From Vibrio penaeicida (GTDB lineage Bacteria > Pseudomonadota > Gammaproteobacteria > Enterobacterales > Vibrionaceae): a DNA stretch of 64,000 nt. A program made the position numbers and the translations under genes. Under the pieces are notes generated by a model, which searched no databases, was not told where the DNA came from, and saw nothing but the letters and a program-made list of their open reading frames with translations. Shown here piece after piece: positions 51,164 to 60,209 of this stretch (its first letter is position 1; the number at the start of each line of letters is the position of its first letter). The stretch covers positions 1-64,000 of the forward strand of contig NZ_BFAQ01000034.1 of assembly GCF_002933855.1 (NCBI RefSeq), given 5' to 3'.

Positions 51164-53053
51164 TTACTTATTCAGGTAGTCGCTTATCGCTAACTCAATA
51201 CCAGAAGCGTCCAATCCTAGCTCTGCGTGCATTTCTTCTTGCGTCCCTTGCGCGACAAATTGGTCAGGTAAACCAAGGTTTAGCACTGGCACGATTTGTT
51301 TACTGCTCATAAGATATTCAACAACGCCAGTACCTGCGCCGCCTGCGATAACGTTTTCTTCTACTGTTACCAGCACGTCGTGTGTGGATGCTAATTCGGA
51401 AATCAAAGCTTCATCTAATGGTTTCACGAATCGCATATCAGCCACTGTTGCGTTTAAAGCTTCTGCTGCAGAAAGAGCGCTAGGCAAGAATGTACCGAAA
51501 CTTAATATGGCAACTTTTGGCTGACTCTCTTGAGCGTCAGTTTGGCGTTGGCGGACAACGCGACCTTTACCAATCTCAAGTGCAACCATCTCTTGTTGAA
51601 TAGCTGTGCCACACCCACTACCACGAGGGTAACGAACAGCAGATGGCCCCGTGTGTTTGTGTCCGGTGTACAACATCTGGCGGCATTCATTTTCGTCACT
51701 AGGCGCCATAATAACCATGTTAGGAATACAGCGCATAAAGCTGAGATCAAACGCACCTTGGTGAGTCTGACCATCTGCACCGACGAGTCCAGCGCGGTCA
51801 ATGGCGAACAATACCGGCAAATCCATGATAGCGACGTCATGAATCAATTGGTCGTAACCACGTTGCAAAAACGTTGAGTAAATCGCTACGATTGGGTTCT
51901 GACCTGCGATGGCCATGCCACTTGCCAGCGTTACTGCGTGTTGTTCAGCAATCGCGACATCAAAATATTGTTTAGGGAATTCCTTAGAGAAGCGAACCAT
52001 GCCAGAGCCTTCACGCATTGCTGGTGTGATTGCCATTAACTTTGGATCTTGAGCTGCCATGTCACAAATGAAGTCGCCAAATATATTGGAAAATGTTGGC
52101 TTTGATGCTTTGGTTTTTGGTTTGTTGTCAGGGTTTAGGAATTGCTTCTGTACCGCGTGGTATCCAATCGGATCTTTCTCGGCTGGCTCGTGACCTTTGC
52201 CTTTTTTGGTCATAATGTGTAGGAACTGAGGCCCTTTTAGGCTACGCATGTTTTTCAGCGTCTTAACCAGTTCGTTGACATCGTGGCCATCGACAGGACC
52301 AATGTAATTAAAGCCAAGTTCCTCAAATAATGTTCCCGGTACAACCATTCCTTTGAGGTGTTCCTCCGTTCTGCGAACCAATTCTTTAATTGGGGGCAAG
52401 CCAGACAGTACTTTTTTACCGCCTTCGCGAATAGAAGTATAAAGGTTACCAGACAATAACTGCGCTAAATGGTTGTTCAGTGCACCGACGTTCTCTGAAA
52501 TGGACATTTCGTTGTCGTTCAGAATGACCAGCATGTCAGTATGCACATCGCCCGCATGGTTCATTGCTTCAAAAGCCATGCCTGCTGTAATCGCACCATC
52601 ACCGATAACGCTAACCACTCGTCTGTCTTTGCCTTCTTTTTCTGCGGCGATAGACATTCCCAGTGCTGCACTGATGGACGTTGAGGAGTGACCAACAGAC
52701 AAGACATCGTATTCACTTTCACCTCGCCAAGGGAAAGGATGAAGCCCACCTTTTTGGCGAATGGTTGGAAGCTTCTCACGGCGACCTGTCAGGATCTTAT
52801 GGGGGTATGCCTGATGACCAACATCCCAGATCAACTGATCAAATGGAGTGTTATAGACATAGTGCAAAGCAACCGTTAGTTCCACTGTTCCTAAACCGGA
52901 TGCCAAGTGCCCACTTGATTGGCTGACGGAATTAAGAAGGTACGTTCTCAATTCATCACATAGTGTCGGTAGGCTCTCCTTTGGAAGGAGGCGCAACTCA
53001 TCAGGTGTATCTGCCAGTGCTAAAGTAGGATATTTTGAAATATCGAGAGTCAT
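51164..53053 (-). CDS. dxs: 1-deoxy-D-xylulose-5-phosphate synthase
   Basis: 629 residues, thiamine diphosphate enzyme at the head of the MEP isoprenoid pathway; DXP also feeds thiamine and pyridoxal synthesis. Blocks: HLASGLGTVELTVALHYVYN, IWDVGHQAYPHKILTGRR, the ThDP motif SVIGDGAITAGMAFEAMNHA with ILNDNEMSIS, DVAIAEQHAVTLASGMAIAG, and IDRAGLVGADGQTHQGAFDL. Last in the xseB-ispA-dxs operon. Confidence 0.97.
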   Translation of the reverse strand: MTLDISKYPTLALADTPDELRLLPKESLPTLCDELRTYLLNSVSQSSGHLASGLGTVELTVALHYVYNTPFDQLIWDVGHQAYPHKILTGRREKLPTIRQKGGLHPFPWRGESEYDVLSVGHSSTSISAALGMSIAAEKEGKDRRVVSVIGDGAITAGMAFEAMNHAGDVHTDMLVILNDNEMSISENVGALNNHLAQLLSGNLYTSIREGGKKVLSGLPPIKELVRRTEEHLKGMVVPGTLFEELGFNYIGPVDGHDVNELVKTLKNMRSLKGPQFLHIMTKKGKGHEPAEKDPIGYHAVQKQFLNPDNKPKTKASKPTFSNIFGDFICDMAAQDPKLMAITPAMREGSGMVRFSKEFPKQYFDVAIAEQHAVTLASGMAIAGQNPIVAIYSTFLQRGYDQLIHDVAIMDLPVLFAIDRAGLVGADGQTHQGAFDLSFMRCIPNMVIMAPSDENECRQMLYTGHKHTGPSAVRYPRGSGCGTAIQQEMVALEIGKGRVVRQRQTDAQESQPKVAILSFGTFLPSALSAAEALNATVADMRFVKPLDEALISELASTHDVLVTVEENVIAGGAGTGVVEYLMSSKQIVPVLNLGLPDQFVAQGTQEEMHAELGLDASGIELAISDYLNK

Positions 53054-53072
53054 AAAATTCAGCGCTTATAGT

Positions 53073-53957
53073 TTAGTTTTTGCGCTCGACCACATAACGG
53101 GCGAACTCTTCAAGTAACTGCGTATTGTAAGGGATGGCTTCTAATGTGCCTAATGCCTCAGTGAGCAGCTCCTGAGCTTTCTTCTGAGCACCTTCCAAAC
53201 CTAATAGGGAAGGGTAAGTACTCTTGTTTAATTCTTGATCTGAACCTTGAGGTTTCCCCAACGTTTCAGTATCGCTGATGATATCTAAAATATCGTCTTG
53301 TACTTGGAAAGCCAGACCGACTAGATCCGCGTATCTTTCCAATTGAGGTAGGACAGTCAGTCCTTTCTCTCCAGCAGCCATTGCGCCCATCTTTATGGCA
53401 CTTTTTATCAGCGCTGCTGTTTTATTTAGGTGGATGGTTTCAAGTTCTTCGAGTGATACGCTGCGGTTTTCCGCGGCGAGATCGAGCGCTTGTCCCATGC
53501 ACATCCCGCTTACGCCGGAGGCATTAGCAAGCGTTTGAACCATTTTTATACGGTTAAGTTCTCCGTCAGAACTCAAATTACCTTCTGTAAGAATAGTAAA
53601 TGCTAGAGTCTGTAGAGCATCGCCCGTCAATATGGCAGTGGCTTCATCAAATTTAATATGACAGGTTGGCTGACCGCGACGAAGTTCGTCATCGTCCATT
53701 GCAGGTAAGTCATCATGAATCAAAGAATAGGCGTGGATACACTCGACTGCGCAGGCGGGCGTATCCAAATCTTCGAGCGTACATCCCAGCATTTCACCAG
53801 TAATGTAAACGAGATAAGGGCGAGCACGCTTGCCACCCAGCGTTAATCCATGACGCATAGCCTGAATTAGAGGTAACTCTTGATAAGGAAGAGTATCGAG
53901 CCATGCATTCAACTGCGCGTTACTGCGGTTTTGATAAGGCGTTAAAGATGCGGACAT
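53073..53957 (-). CDS. ispA: (2E,6E)-farnesyl diphosphate synthase
   Basis: 294 residues. Adds IPP to DMAPP and GPP to form FPP. First aspartate-rich motif in HAYSLIHDDLPAMDDDELRR, second in GLAFQVQDDILDIISDTETL, and GGKRARPYLVYITGEML. It begins three bases after the xseB stop and is followed by dxs after about 19 bp, a standard operon. Confidence 0.97.
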   Translation of the reverse strand: MSASLTPYQNRSNAQLNAWLDTLPYQELPLIQAMRHGLTLGGKRARPYLVYITGEMLGCTLEDLDTPACAVECIHAYSLIHDDLPAMDDDELRRGQPTCHIKFDEATAILTGDALQTLAFTILTEGNLSSDGELNRIKMVQTLANASGVSGMCMGQALDLAAENRSVSLEELETIHLNKTAALIKSAIKMGAMAAGEKGLTVLPQLERYADLVGLAFQVQDDILDIISDTETLGKPQGSDQELNKSTYPSLLGLEGAQKKAQELLTEALGTLEAIPYNTQLLEEFARYVVERKN

Positions 53958-53960
53958 AAA

Positions 53961-54233
53961 TTAATCTTCAGAATTTGATTCAAATGGCGAAAGTTCGGCT
54001 TGATCGTCATCTTGAGTCAGAATGGCAACACGTTGTTCAGCTTCAGATAATTTACCTTGACCTGATCGAGCAAGGAGGATTCCACGTTCAAATTTTTTCA
54101 AAGCATCTTCTAGTGCAATATCGCCACTTTCTAACTGCTCAACAATAGAATCCAATTCTGTTAGAGACTCTTCAAAAGTCATGTTTTCTGGTTTTTTGCT
54201 TGCCATACGATTTCTGCTATTAAAACGTTGCAC
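53961..54233 (-). CDS. xseB: Exodeoxyribonuclease VII small subunit
   Basis: The frame is 90 residues from 54233. The ATG at 54206 (MASKKPENMTFEESLTELDS) is the more usual start and leaves 81 residues. Helical hairpin with LDSIVEQLESGDIALEDALK and FERGILLARSGQGKLSEAEQ. Partner of XseA in single-strand exonuclease VII. First gene of the xseB-ispA-dxs operon, divergent from pomA. Confidence 0.93.
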   Translation of the reverse strand: MQRFNSRNRMASKKPENMTFEESLTELDSIVEQLESGDIALEDALKKFERGILLARSGQGKLSEAEQRVAILTQDDDQAELSPFESNSED

Positions 54234-54567
54234 GCAAGTTACCCCAGCGATTGCTGTTGGTCAAACTCACGCAAGAGAAAATTTAACAAAAGTGCAGTAT
54301 ATCAGTTTTTATCCTCTATTCGTTATTAACAAATAGTCTCAAATTATGATGGAGACTCTTTTTTGCTCAATTCAGACGTGATCACAACACAAAACGAGAG
54401 ATTGCCTACAATGTGAATGGGCAGCGAGCGTAGGTAACTTGGTTATACTCTGTTAAAGTTAAAGGAAAATTTGCGCTTGGTATCAGGAAAAGACCTAAAT
54501 AATACTGAGGTTCTGCCGATAGTTGAACTTAAGCGCACAGTAGAATTTTTAGCATGAGGGGTGCTTT

Positions 54568-55332
54568 GTGGATTTAGCAACGTTAATTGGATTAATTGGC
54601 GGTTTTGCATTCGTCATCATGGCGATGGTTTTAGGGGGAGGCATCGGTATCTTTATCGATACCACTTCCATCTTGATCGTGGTCGGTGGCTCAACCTTCG
54701 TTGTATTGATGAAATTTACCATGGGGCAGTTTTTTGGTGCGGCCAAAATCGCCGGTAAAGCTTTCATGTTTAAAGCAGATGAGCCAGAAGAGTTGATCGC
54801 TAAGGTTGTTGAAATGGCTGATGCAGCCCGTAAAGGTGGTTTTCTTGCGTTAGAAGAAATGGAAATCACCAGCTCCTTTATGCAAAAAGGTATCGATTTA
54901 CTCGTCGATGGTCATGATGCTGATGTTGTTCGAGCGACACTCCAAAAAGACATTTCACTCACCGATGAGCGCCATGAGCAAGGAAGAGCCGTGTTTACAG
55001 CATTTGGTGATGTTGCGCCGGCCATGGGAATGATTGGTACCTTGGTTGGCTTGGTGGCGATGTTATCCAACATGGATGACCCGAAATCTATCGGCCCTGC
55101 AATGGCGGTAGCACTTCTTACAACTCTATACGGTGCTATTCTTTCTAACATGGTGTTTTTCCCAATTGCAGACAAGCTGTCCCTTCGTCGTGAGCAAGAA
55201 AAACTGAACCGCCGCTTGATTATGGATGGCGTGTTAGCTATTCAAGACGGTCAAAACCCTCGTGTTATCGACAGCTATTTGAAGAATTACCTTAATGAAA
55301 GTAAGCGTGTTCTTGATGTCGATGGCGAGTAA
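54568..55332 (+). CDS. pomA: Sodium-driven flagellar stator subunit PomA
   Basis: 254 residues with a GTG start at 54568. MotA/TolQ/ExbB-type inner-membrane protein with four membrane helices. N-terminal MDLATLIGLIGGFAFVIMAM, the large cytoplasmic loop with charged residues that touch FliG (DPEELIAKV-type region and LQKDISLTDERHEQGRAVFT), and GDVAPAMGMIGTLVGLVAML in the third and fourth helices. The sequence is of the Na+-type PomA rather than MotA. pomB follows after 11 bp. Confidence 0.96.
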   Translation: MDLATLIGLIGGFAFVIMAMVLGGGIGIFIDTTSILIVVGGSTFVVLMKFTMGQFFGAAKIAGKAFMFKADEPEELIAKVVEMADAARKGGFLALEEMEITSSFMQKGIDLLVDGHDADVVRATLQKDISLTDERHEQGRAVFTAFGDVAPAMGMIGTLVGLVAMLSNMDDPKSIGPAMAVALLTTLYGAILSNMVFFPIADKLSLRREQEKLNRRLIMDGVLAIQDGQNPRVIDSYLKNYLNESKRVLDVDGE

Positions 55333-55343
55333 GGTGAACTGAG

Positions 55344-56285
55344 ATGGAAGAAGAAGAGTGCAAATGTCCTCCCCCGGGGCTCCCATTATGGATGGGTACA
55401 TTCGCTGATTTGATGTCGCTATTGATGTGCTTCTTCGTACTTCTGCTTTCGTTTTCTGAAATGGATGTACTGAAGTTCAAACAGATAGCAGGCTCAATGA
55501 AATTTGCGTTTGGTGTTCAAAATCAGCTGGAAGTGAAAGATATCCCTAAAGGGACCAGTGTGATCGCGCAAGAGTTTCGCCCTGGTCGCCCAGAGCCGAC
55601 ACCGATTGATGTGATCATGCAGCAAACCATTGATATGACGCAAAAGACGTTAGAGTTTCATGATGGTGAGTCGGATCGTGCTGGTGGTACAAAACGAGAA
55701 GTCGGTAAGCTGACCGGTGGTAAGTCGCCAGATACATCAACAAAGATGAATCAAAATAACGAGTCAGAGCAACAGCAGCAACAAGCCGAATCTCAATCTC
55801 AGGAAATGGAAACCATTGTTGAGAGCATAAAAAAAGCGCTGGAAAAAGAAATCGATGAAGGTGCTGTCGAAGTAGAAAATCTCGGGCAACAAATTGTTAT
55901 TCGTATTCGTGAAAAAGGTGCGTTCCCTGAAGGTTCCGCTTTCTTACAACCTAAATTTCGTCCTTTGGTGCGCCAAGTGGCTGAATTGGTGAAAGATGTA
56001 CCGGGTATTGTTCGAGTTTCAGGTCACACAGATAACCAGCCGTTAGATTCAGAACTGTATCGTTCAAACTGGGATTTATCTTCTCAACGAGCCGTATCCG
56101 TTGCTCATGAAATGGAAAGAGTAAAAGGGTTTGAACATGCTCGCTTACGTGTTCGGGGAATGGCAGACACAGAGCCGCTTGTGAGCAATGACACGCGAGA
56201 GGGTAGAATTGAGAACCGCCGCGTTGAAATTAACATCATGCAAGGTAAACCACACTTTAGTGATGAAGTTTCTGCTCAGCAGTAA
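55344..56285 (+). CDS. pomB: Sodium-driven flagellar stator subunit PomB
   Basis: 313 residues. One membrane helix with the Na+-binding aspartate in LPLWMGTFADLMSLLMCFFV (Asp22 here, Asp24 in V. alginolyticus; the N-terminus is two residues shorter). A plug and linker follow, with a Gln-rich stretch (NNESEQQQQQAESQSQEMET). The OmpA-like peptidoglycan-binding domain is at ~190-300 (VRVSGHTDNQPLDSELYRSN, NRRVEINI). Forms the stator with PomA, turning the polar sodium motor. Confidence 0.96.
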   Translation: MEEEECKCPPPGLPLWMGTFADLMSLLMCFFVLLLSFSEMDVLKFKQIAGSMKFAFGVQNQLEVKDIPKGTSVIAQEFRPGRPEPTPIDVIMQQTIDMTQKTLEFHDGESDRAGGTKREVGKLTGGKSPDTSTKMNQNNESEQQQQQAESQSQEMETIVESIKKALEKEIDEGAVEVENLGQQIVIRIREKGAFPEGSAFLQPKFRPLVRQVAELVKDVPGIVRVSGHTDNQPLDSELYRSNWDLSSQRAVSVAHEMERVKGFEHARLRVRGMADTEPLVSNDTREGRIENRRVEINIMQGKPHFSDEVSAQQ

Positions 56286-56305
56286 ATGATAGTTCTAAAA
56301 TGATA

Positions 56306-56337
56306 AAGGTGAGTTCGACATGAGCTCACCTTTTTTT
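56306..56337 (+). terminator. pomAB terminator
   Basis: GGTGAGTTC (56308-56316) pairs with GAGCTCACC (56322-56330), one G-U pair, then seven Ts. Confidence 0.88.
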
Positions 56338-56414
56338 GTGGGGTTATCTCGGTTATAATCGCGCGCCTCAGAATTGCCTAAGGCAATCCTTTTTCTAACA
56401 CAGTGAAGAAAGTC

Positions 56415-57863
56415 ATGAAGTTTATTGTTAAACCCCATCCAGAAATTTTTGTTAAAAGTGATTCTGTTCGAAAGCGCTTCACTCGTATTCTGGAATGTAA
56501 TATTCGCATTGTTATTCAAAAGCACACTGAAAATGTAGCGGTGTTTAACCGTCGTGATCATATTGAGGTGACAGCAAACAGTGACGAACACTACGAAAAG
56601 GTGTTAGCAATCCTGACTCAGACTCCGGGTATTCATCATGTATTGGAAGTACTGCAATCAGACTTTGAAGACATGCACGATATCTATGAGCAAGTGCTCG
56701 AACTTAACCGCGACAAGCTAGAAGGAAAAACCTTTGTGGTTCGCGCTAAGCGCCGCGGTAAGCATGACTTTACTTCTATTGAGCTTGAGCGCTATGTTGG
56801 TGGTGGATTGAACCAAGCAGTCGAAAGTGCTCGCGTTAAACTCAGCAAACCTGACGTTACCGTAAAAATTGAAGTAGCGAACGAAAAGCTCAATCAAGTA
56901 TTGGCACGTCATAAAGGTTTGGGCGGTTTCCCATTAGGAACGCAAGAAGATGTACTCAGCCTCATTTCTGGTGGTTTCGATTCTGGTGTTTCAAGCTACT
57001 TGCATATAAAGCGCGGCTCTAAAACACATTACTGCTTCTTCAACTTAGGTGGACCAGCACACGAGATTGGTGTTAAGCAAGTTGCTCACTATTTGTGGGA
57101 AAAATACGGTTCATCGGCCAAAGTAAAATTCATTTCAGTGGATTTTGAACCTGTTGTTGCTGAGATTCTAGAAAAAGTAGATGACGGTCAAATGGGCGTA
57201 GTCCTGAAGCGTATGTTTATGCGTGCGGGTGGAATGATTGCCGATAAGTTCGGTATTCAAGCATTGGTCACTGGGGAAGCATTGGGCCAAGTATCTAGCC
57301 AAACCCTGACCAATCTAAGACATATCGATATCGTGACAGACACACTGATTCTTCGCCCTCTTATCAACTGGGATAAGGAAGATATCATCAATCTTGCTCG
57401 TGATATTGGCACGGAAGACTTCGCGAAAACCATGCCTGAATATTGTGGTGTGATTTCGAAAAAACCGACGGTCAAAGCAATTAAAGAAAAGCTTGAAACG
57501 GAAGAAGAGAAGTTTGATTTCTCTATTCTAGAGAAAGTCGTTTACGATTCCCGCGTAATGGATATTCGTGATATTGCGAAAGAAAGCCTCGAACAAGCAC
57601 CAGAAGTTGAACAGGTAGAAGCTGTTGAGCAAGATGCGGTCGTGCTGGATATTCGTAGTGCAGAGGAAGAGGACGAAAACCCACTAGAGATAGAGGGTGT
57701 TGAGGTTGTTCATATTCCTTTCTTTAAGCTGAGCACTAAATTTGGCGACTTAGACCAAACTAAAACCTATTTGCTTTACTGTGATCGAGGTGTAATGAGC
57801 CGATTACAAGCTCTTTACCTTCAAGAGCAAGGTTATCAGAATGTTAAGGTATACCGTCCTTAA
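56415..57863 (+). CDS. thiI: tRNA 4-thiouridine / thiamine sulfur transferase ThiI
   Basis: 482 residues from the ATG at 56415, the same length as E. coli ThiI; the GTG at 56403 is less likely. Ferredoxin-like and THUMP domains (~1-165), PP-loop ATPase with SLISGGFDSGVSSYLHIKRG, and a C-terminal rhodanese domain with the persulfide Cys in TYLLYCDRGVMSRLQALYLQ. Makes s4U8 in tRNA and supplies sulfur for the thiazole of thiamine. Confidence 0.96.
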   Translation: MKFIVKPHPEIFVKSDSVRKRFTRILECNIRIVIQKHTENVAVFNRRDHIEVTANSDEHYEKVLAILTQTPGIHHVLEVLQSDFEDMHDIYEQVLELNRDKLEGKTFVVRAKRRGKHDFTSIELERYVGGGLNQAVESARVKLSKPDVTVKIEVANEKLNQVLARHKGLGGFPLGTQEDVLSLISGGFDSGVSSYLHIKRGSKTHYCFFNLGGPAHEIGVKQVAHYLWEKYGSSAKVKFISVDFEPVVAEILEKVDDGQMGVVLKRMFMRAGGMIADKFGIQALVTGEALGQVSSQTLTNLRHIDIVTDTLILRPLINWDKEDIINLARDIGTEDFAKTMPEYCGVISKKPTVKAIKEKLETEEEKFDFSILEKVVYDSRVMDIRDIAKESLEQAPEVEQVEAVEQDAVVLDIRSAEEEDENPLEIEGVEVVHIPFFKLSTKFGDLDQTKTYLLYCDRGVMSRLQALYLQEQGYQNVKVYRP

Positions 57864-57889
57864 ACTATATTTTTGTTAGCCCATACAAA

Positions 57890-57919
57890 TAAACCACTCT
57901 TAGGAGTGGTTTTTTTATG
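57890..57919 (+). terminator. thiI terminator
   Basis: AAACCACTC (57891-57899), loop TTAG, GAGTGGTTT (57904-57912), then Ts. Confidence 0.9.
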
Positions 57920-57977
57920 CAACAAGATTACTATTTGTGACCTTCTTGAAATAAATAACAAAATCATGAGGTTGGTT

Positions 57978-58412
57978 ATGAATGAATTTTTAAAAGCATG
58001 GAAAAACCCTTTCGACTTCTCAAGTCGTTCGCGTCGCAAAGACTACTGGATGTTTGCATTAATAAACATTTTGGTCAGCCTATTAGTGGCGTTTATCCCG
58101 CTCGTTAATGTTGTTTACCCTTTAGCGGTTATTGTCCCCCAGTTTGCTTTGGCAGTTCGCCGTTTGCATGATGTTGGCAAAAGCGGTTGGTGGTTATTGT
58201 GTCCTGTACCTGGCGTCGTTGTTGCAGCGTTTGCAGGTTTCGATCAATCGTACGAGATGATGTTCGTTGGTATGGGTATCGCGGCTATTGGTGGTATTGC
58301 TCTGTTTGTATTCAGCGTAATGGACAGCCAACCTGGTCCAAATCAGTATGGTGACAATCCAAAAGGGAATTCTGGTGATGGCAATGCAAATCAAGAGACA
58401 GTGATTGCATAA
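57978..58412 (+). CDS. DUF805 membrane protein
   Basis: 144 residues from the ATG at 57978 (GAGG upstream; the longer frame overlaps the thiI terminator). DUF805 blocks: FLKAWKNPFDFSSRSRRKDY, WMFALINILVSLL and PQFALAVRRLHDVGKSGWWL. Four hydrophobic segments (~28-48, ~55-72, ~80-98, ~106-124) and a polar Gly/Asn-rich C-terminus. Inner membrane, function unknown. Single-gene unit. Confidence 0.85.
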   Translation: MNEFLKAWKNPFDFSSRSRRKDYWMFALINILVSLLVAFIPLVNVVYPLAVIVPQFALAVRRLHDVGKSGWWLLCPVPGVVVAAFAGFDQSYEMMFVGMGIAAIGGIALFVFSVMDSQPGPNQYGDNPKGNSGDGNANQETVIA

Positions 58413-58450
58413 ATAGCCCCTAGAATACTTACCGCGCACTTAATAACTTC

Positions 58451-58478
58451 AAGCCCTGCTTCATCAGGGCTTTTTAGG
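58451..58478 (+). terminator. Terminator after the DUF805 gene
   Basis: AAGCCCTG (58451-58458), loop CTTCAT, CAGGGCTT (58465-58472), then TTT. Confidence 0.85.
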
Positions 58479-58581
58479 CTCTGAAGAGTTAACTTTATGA
58501 AATGGCGTATTAAATATAAATGTATGTGCAAGCCCAAAGGAGTGATAGATTCCTTTCTCATTAATGAGAAGGATGTACATT

Positions 58582-59169
58582 ATGAAAAGGTTTATATCAG
58601 GGCTAGCTATCGCGGTTTTTTGTTTTAGTGCGAGTGCTGGCGAGCTTAAAAGTAACACTCAAGATTCAGACAATTTGTTTGGTTTAGGAGCGTTTTGGGG
58701 AACAGACTCCAGCTATGATCAAGAATTCAGAGGTGGATTAGAAGCAAGCATCTCATCAATATCTAGCGATGAAACCCCCTTCTTTAGTAGAAAAAGCTTT
58801 TTGTTAGCAGCGGACTATCGAAATGGTATCTCTGCTGGTATTAGTTATTCCGGCTTTTGGGAACCCATTCGATATACATCTGGTTCACTTACTATTTCAG
58901 CCAATATTGGGGCGGGGCTTTATGTTGGAACAATGCCTGAGTGTTGGGGGCACAATGATCATGAAGAAGATACCAATCACACGGCTGACGTAATTTATAG
59001 TGATGAGTCAGGTGATACCTGCCCTATTAGCAAAGTGGCGATAGCAGGCTACCCAGAGTTAGGAGCAAGAATATCTTATGGAGTATTGAGTCTTTCTCCT
59101 TTCGTTCGCTACTACGTGGGAGATTCTAACTTTTTAACAAGTGGTGTGAGTTTGGCACTTACGTTTTAA
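58582..59169 (+). CDS. Small secreted protein, probable outer-membrane beta-barrel, unrecognised
   Basis: 195 residues from the ATG at 58582 (AAGGA nine bases upstream; two upstream in-frame ATGs are poorer). Signal peptide MKRFISGLAIAVFCFSASAG. The mature part shows alternating hydrophobic strands (LAADYRNGISAGISYSGFW, LTISANIGAGLYVG, ELGARISYGVLSLSPFVRYY) and a C-terminal aromatic end, GVSLALTF. These traits suit an outer-membrane barrel of about eight strands. A Cys pair lies in the loop PECWGHNDHEEDTNHTADVI and GDTCPIS. I do not recognise the family. Confidence 0.6.
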   Translation: MKRFISGLAIAVFCFSASAGELKSNTQDSDNLFGLGAFWGTDSSYDQEFRGGLEASISSISSDETPFFSRKSFLLAADYRNGISAGISYSGFWEPIRYTSGSLTISANIGAGLYVGTMPECWGHNDHEEDTNHTADVIYSDESGDTCPISKVAIAGYPELGARISYGVLSLSPFVRYYVGDSNFLTSGVSLALTF

Positions 59170-59218
59170 ACATCATAGCTCTATGCAATGAATGGTGACA
59201 GTAGCGGTGTGGCTTTTG

Positions 59219-60181
59219 TTAATTGGTATAAAAGTATTCCCATAATAAACGAGCAGTGTTTACATCGGTGATCAATACATCGCAATAGCCACCATTCAAA
59301 GCGCCGTCTAGCGCTGCAATTTTTTCTTGTCCACAAGCAAGACCAATAACGTGTGGAACATCTTTCAATTGAGATAGTGAGATGGCCACAACAGGGTCGA
59401 GGTTTTCTTCGACTACAGGTTTACCGCGCTTGTCAAAATAATGAAGACAGATATCACCAACTGCCCCTTTGTCTACATAGGTTTGAAGGGTTTCTTTTTC
59501 AAAATAATTACCACTATTTTGAAGCATTTCTGACGGCTCAATTTGCCCGATTCCAACTAGGGCAATATCGATCTTAGGAAAGGTTTCGAACACTTCTTTG
59601 ATTTCAGGATCTTGAAGAATCTTCTCTTTTGCCTCATAAGATCGCTCGATGCTTTGTGCTGGTAAAAGGTGTGCAGAAGCATTCAAAAGATTAGCCAAGC
59701 GCTGAGTGAGGTAAGTTGCCTGAAAGGCACCATTGTTTCCCACTCCCCCCATTAACTGGACCACTTCTTTTACTTTTGAGCGTGCAAAATGCATGTTATC
59801 GACCATGGCAGAAATGGTGGTACTCCATGAGGAAATACCTAAAATATCATTCTTTCTTAGGATCGACTCTAAATAGTGTGCGGCAGCGCTACCGACCAGA
59901 GATTTGGTGTAAGCTGCGGAAGATTCCACAGGCGTGTCCACCACTATGACTTGTTTGAGATCGTAATGACGTTGAATTTTCAGTTCTAAATCCAGATGAA
60001 CCCCGGGTGGCTGGATAATACTGATTTTAACAAACCCTTCCTTTTGAGCCCGATTGATTGCTCGGGATACATAAGATTGAGACACTCTGAGTTTCTTGGC
60101 AATTTCTTGCTGCTTGAGTTCGTCTTTGAAGTAAAGGTTTGCAATTTTCAGTACGGATCTGAGTTCATCAAGCTCTGACAT
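59219..60181 (-). CDS. SorC/DeoR-family sugar-responsive regulator
   Basis: 320 residues. N-terminal helix-turn-helix in FKDELKQQEIAKKLRVSQSY, then a sugar-phosphate-binding NagB/SorC-like domain (VVQLMGGVGNNGAFQATYLT, DIALVGIGQIEPSEML, GDICLHYFDKRGKPV, VIGLACGQEKIAALDGALNG, VLITDVNTARLLWEY). It lies 28 bp downstream of the SDR gene and is last in the ABC/SDR operon, so it probably controls it in response to a phosphorylated sugar or polyol. The ligand is unknown. Confidence 0.85.
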   Translation of the reverse strand: MSELDELRSVLKIANLYFKDELKQQEIAKKLRVSQSYVSRAINRAQKEGFVKISIIQPPGVHLDLELKIQRHYDLKQVIVVDTPVESSAAYTKSLVGSAAAHYLESILRKNDILGISSWSTTISAMVDNMHFARSKVKEVVQLMGGVGNNGAFQATYLTQRLANLLNASAHLLPAQSIERSYEAKEKILQDPEIKEVFETFPKIDIALVGIGQIEPSEMLQNSGNYFEKETLQTYVDKGAVGDICLHYFDKRGKPVVEENLDPVVAISLSQLKDVPHVIGLACGQEKIAALDGALNGGYCDVLITDVNTARLLWEYFYTN

Positions 60182-60209
60182 TTCCGGGGACTCACCTATA
60201 TTGAGTGGA

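Noticed and set aside
55340..56285. Proton-type MotB instead of PomB
   Set aside because: The neighbourhood of the ion-binding Asp and the front (PPPGLPLWMGTFADL) are those of PomB.
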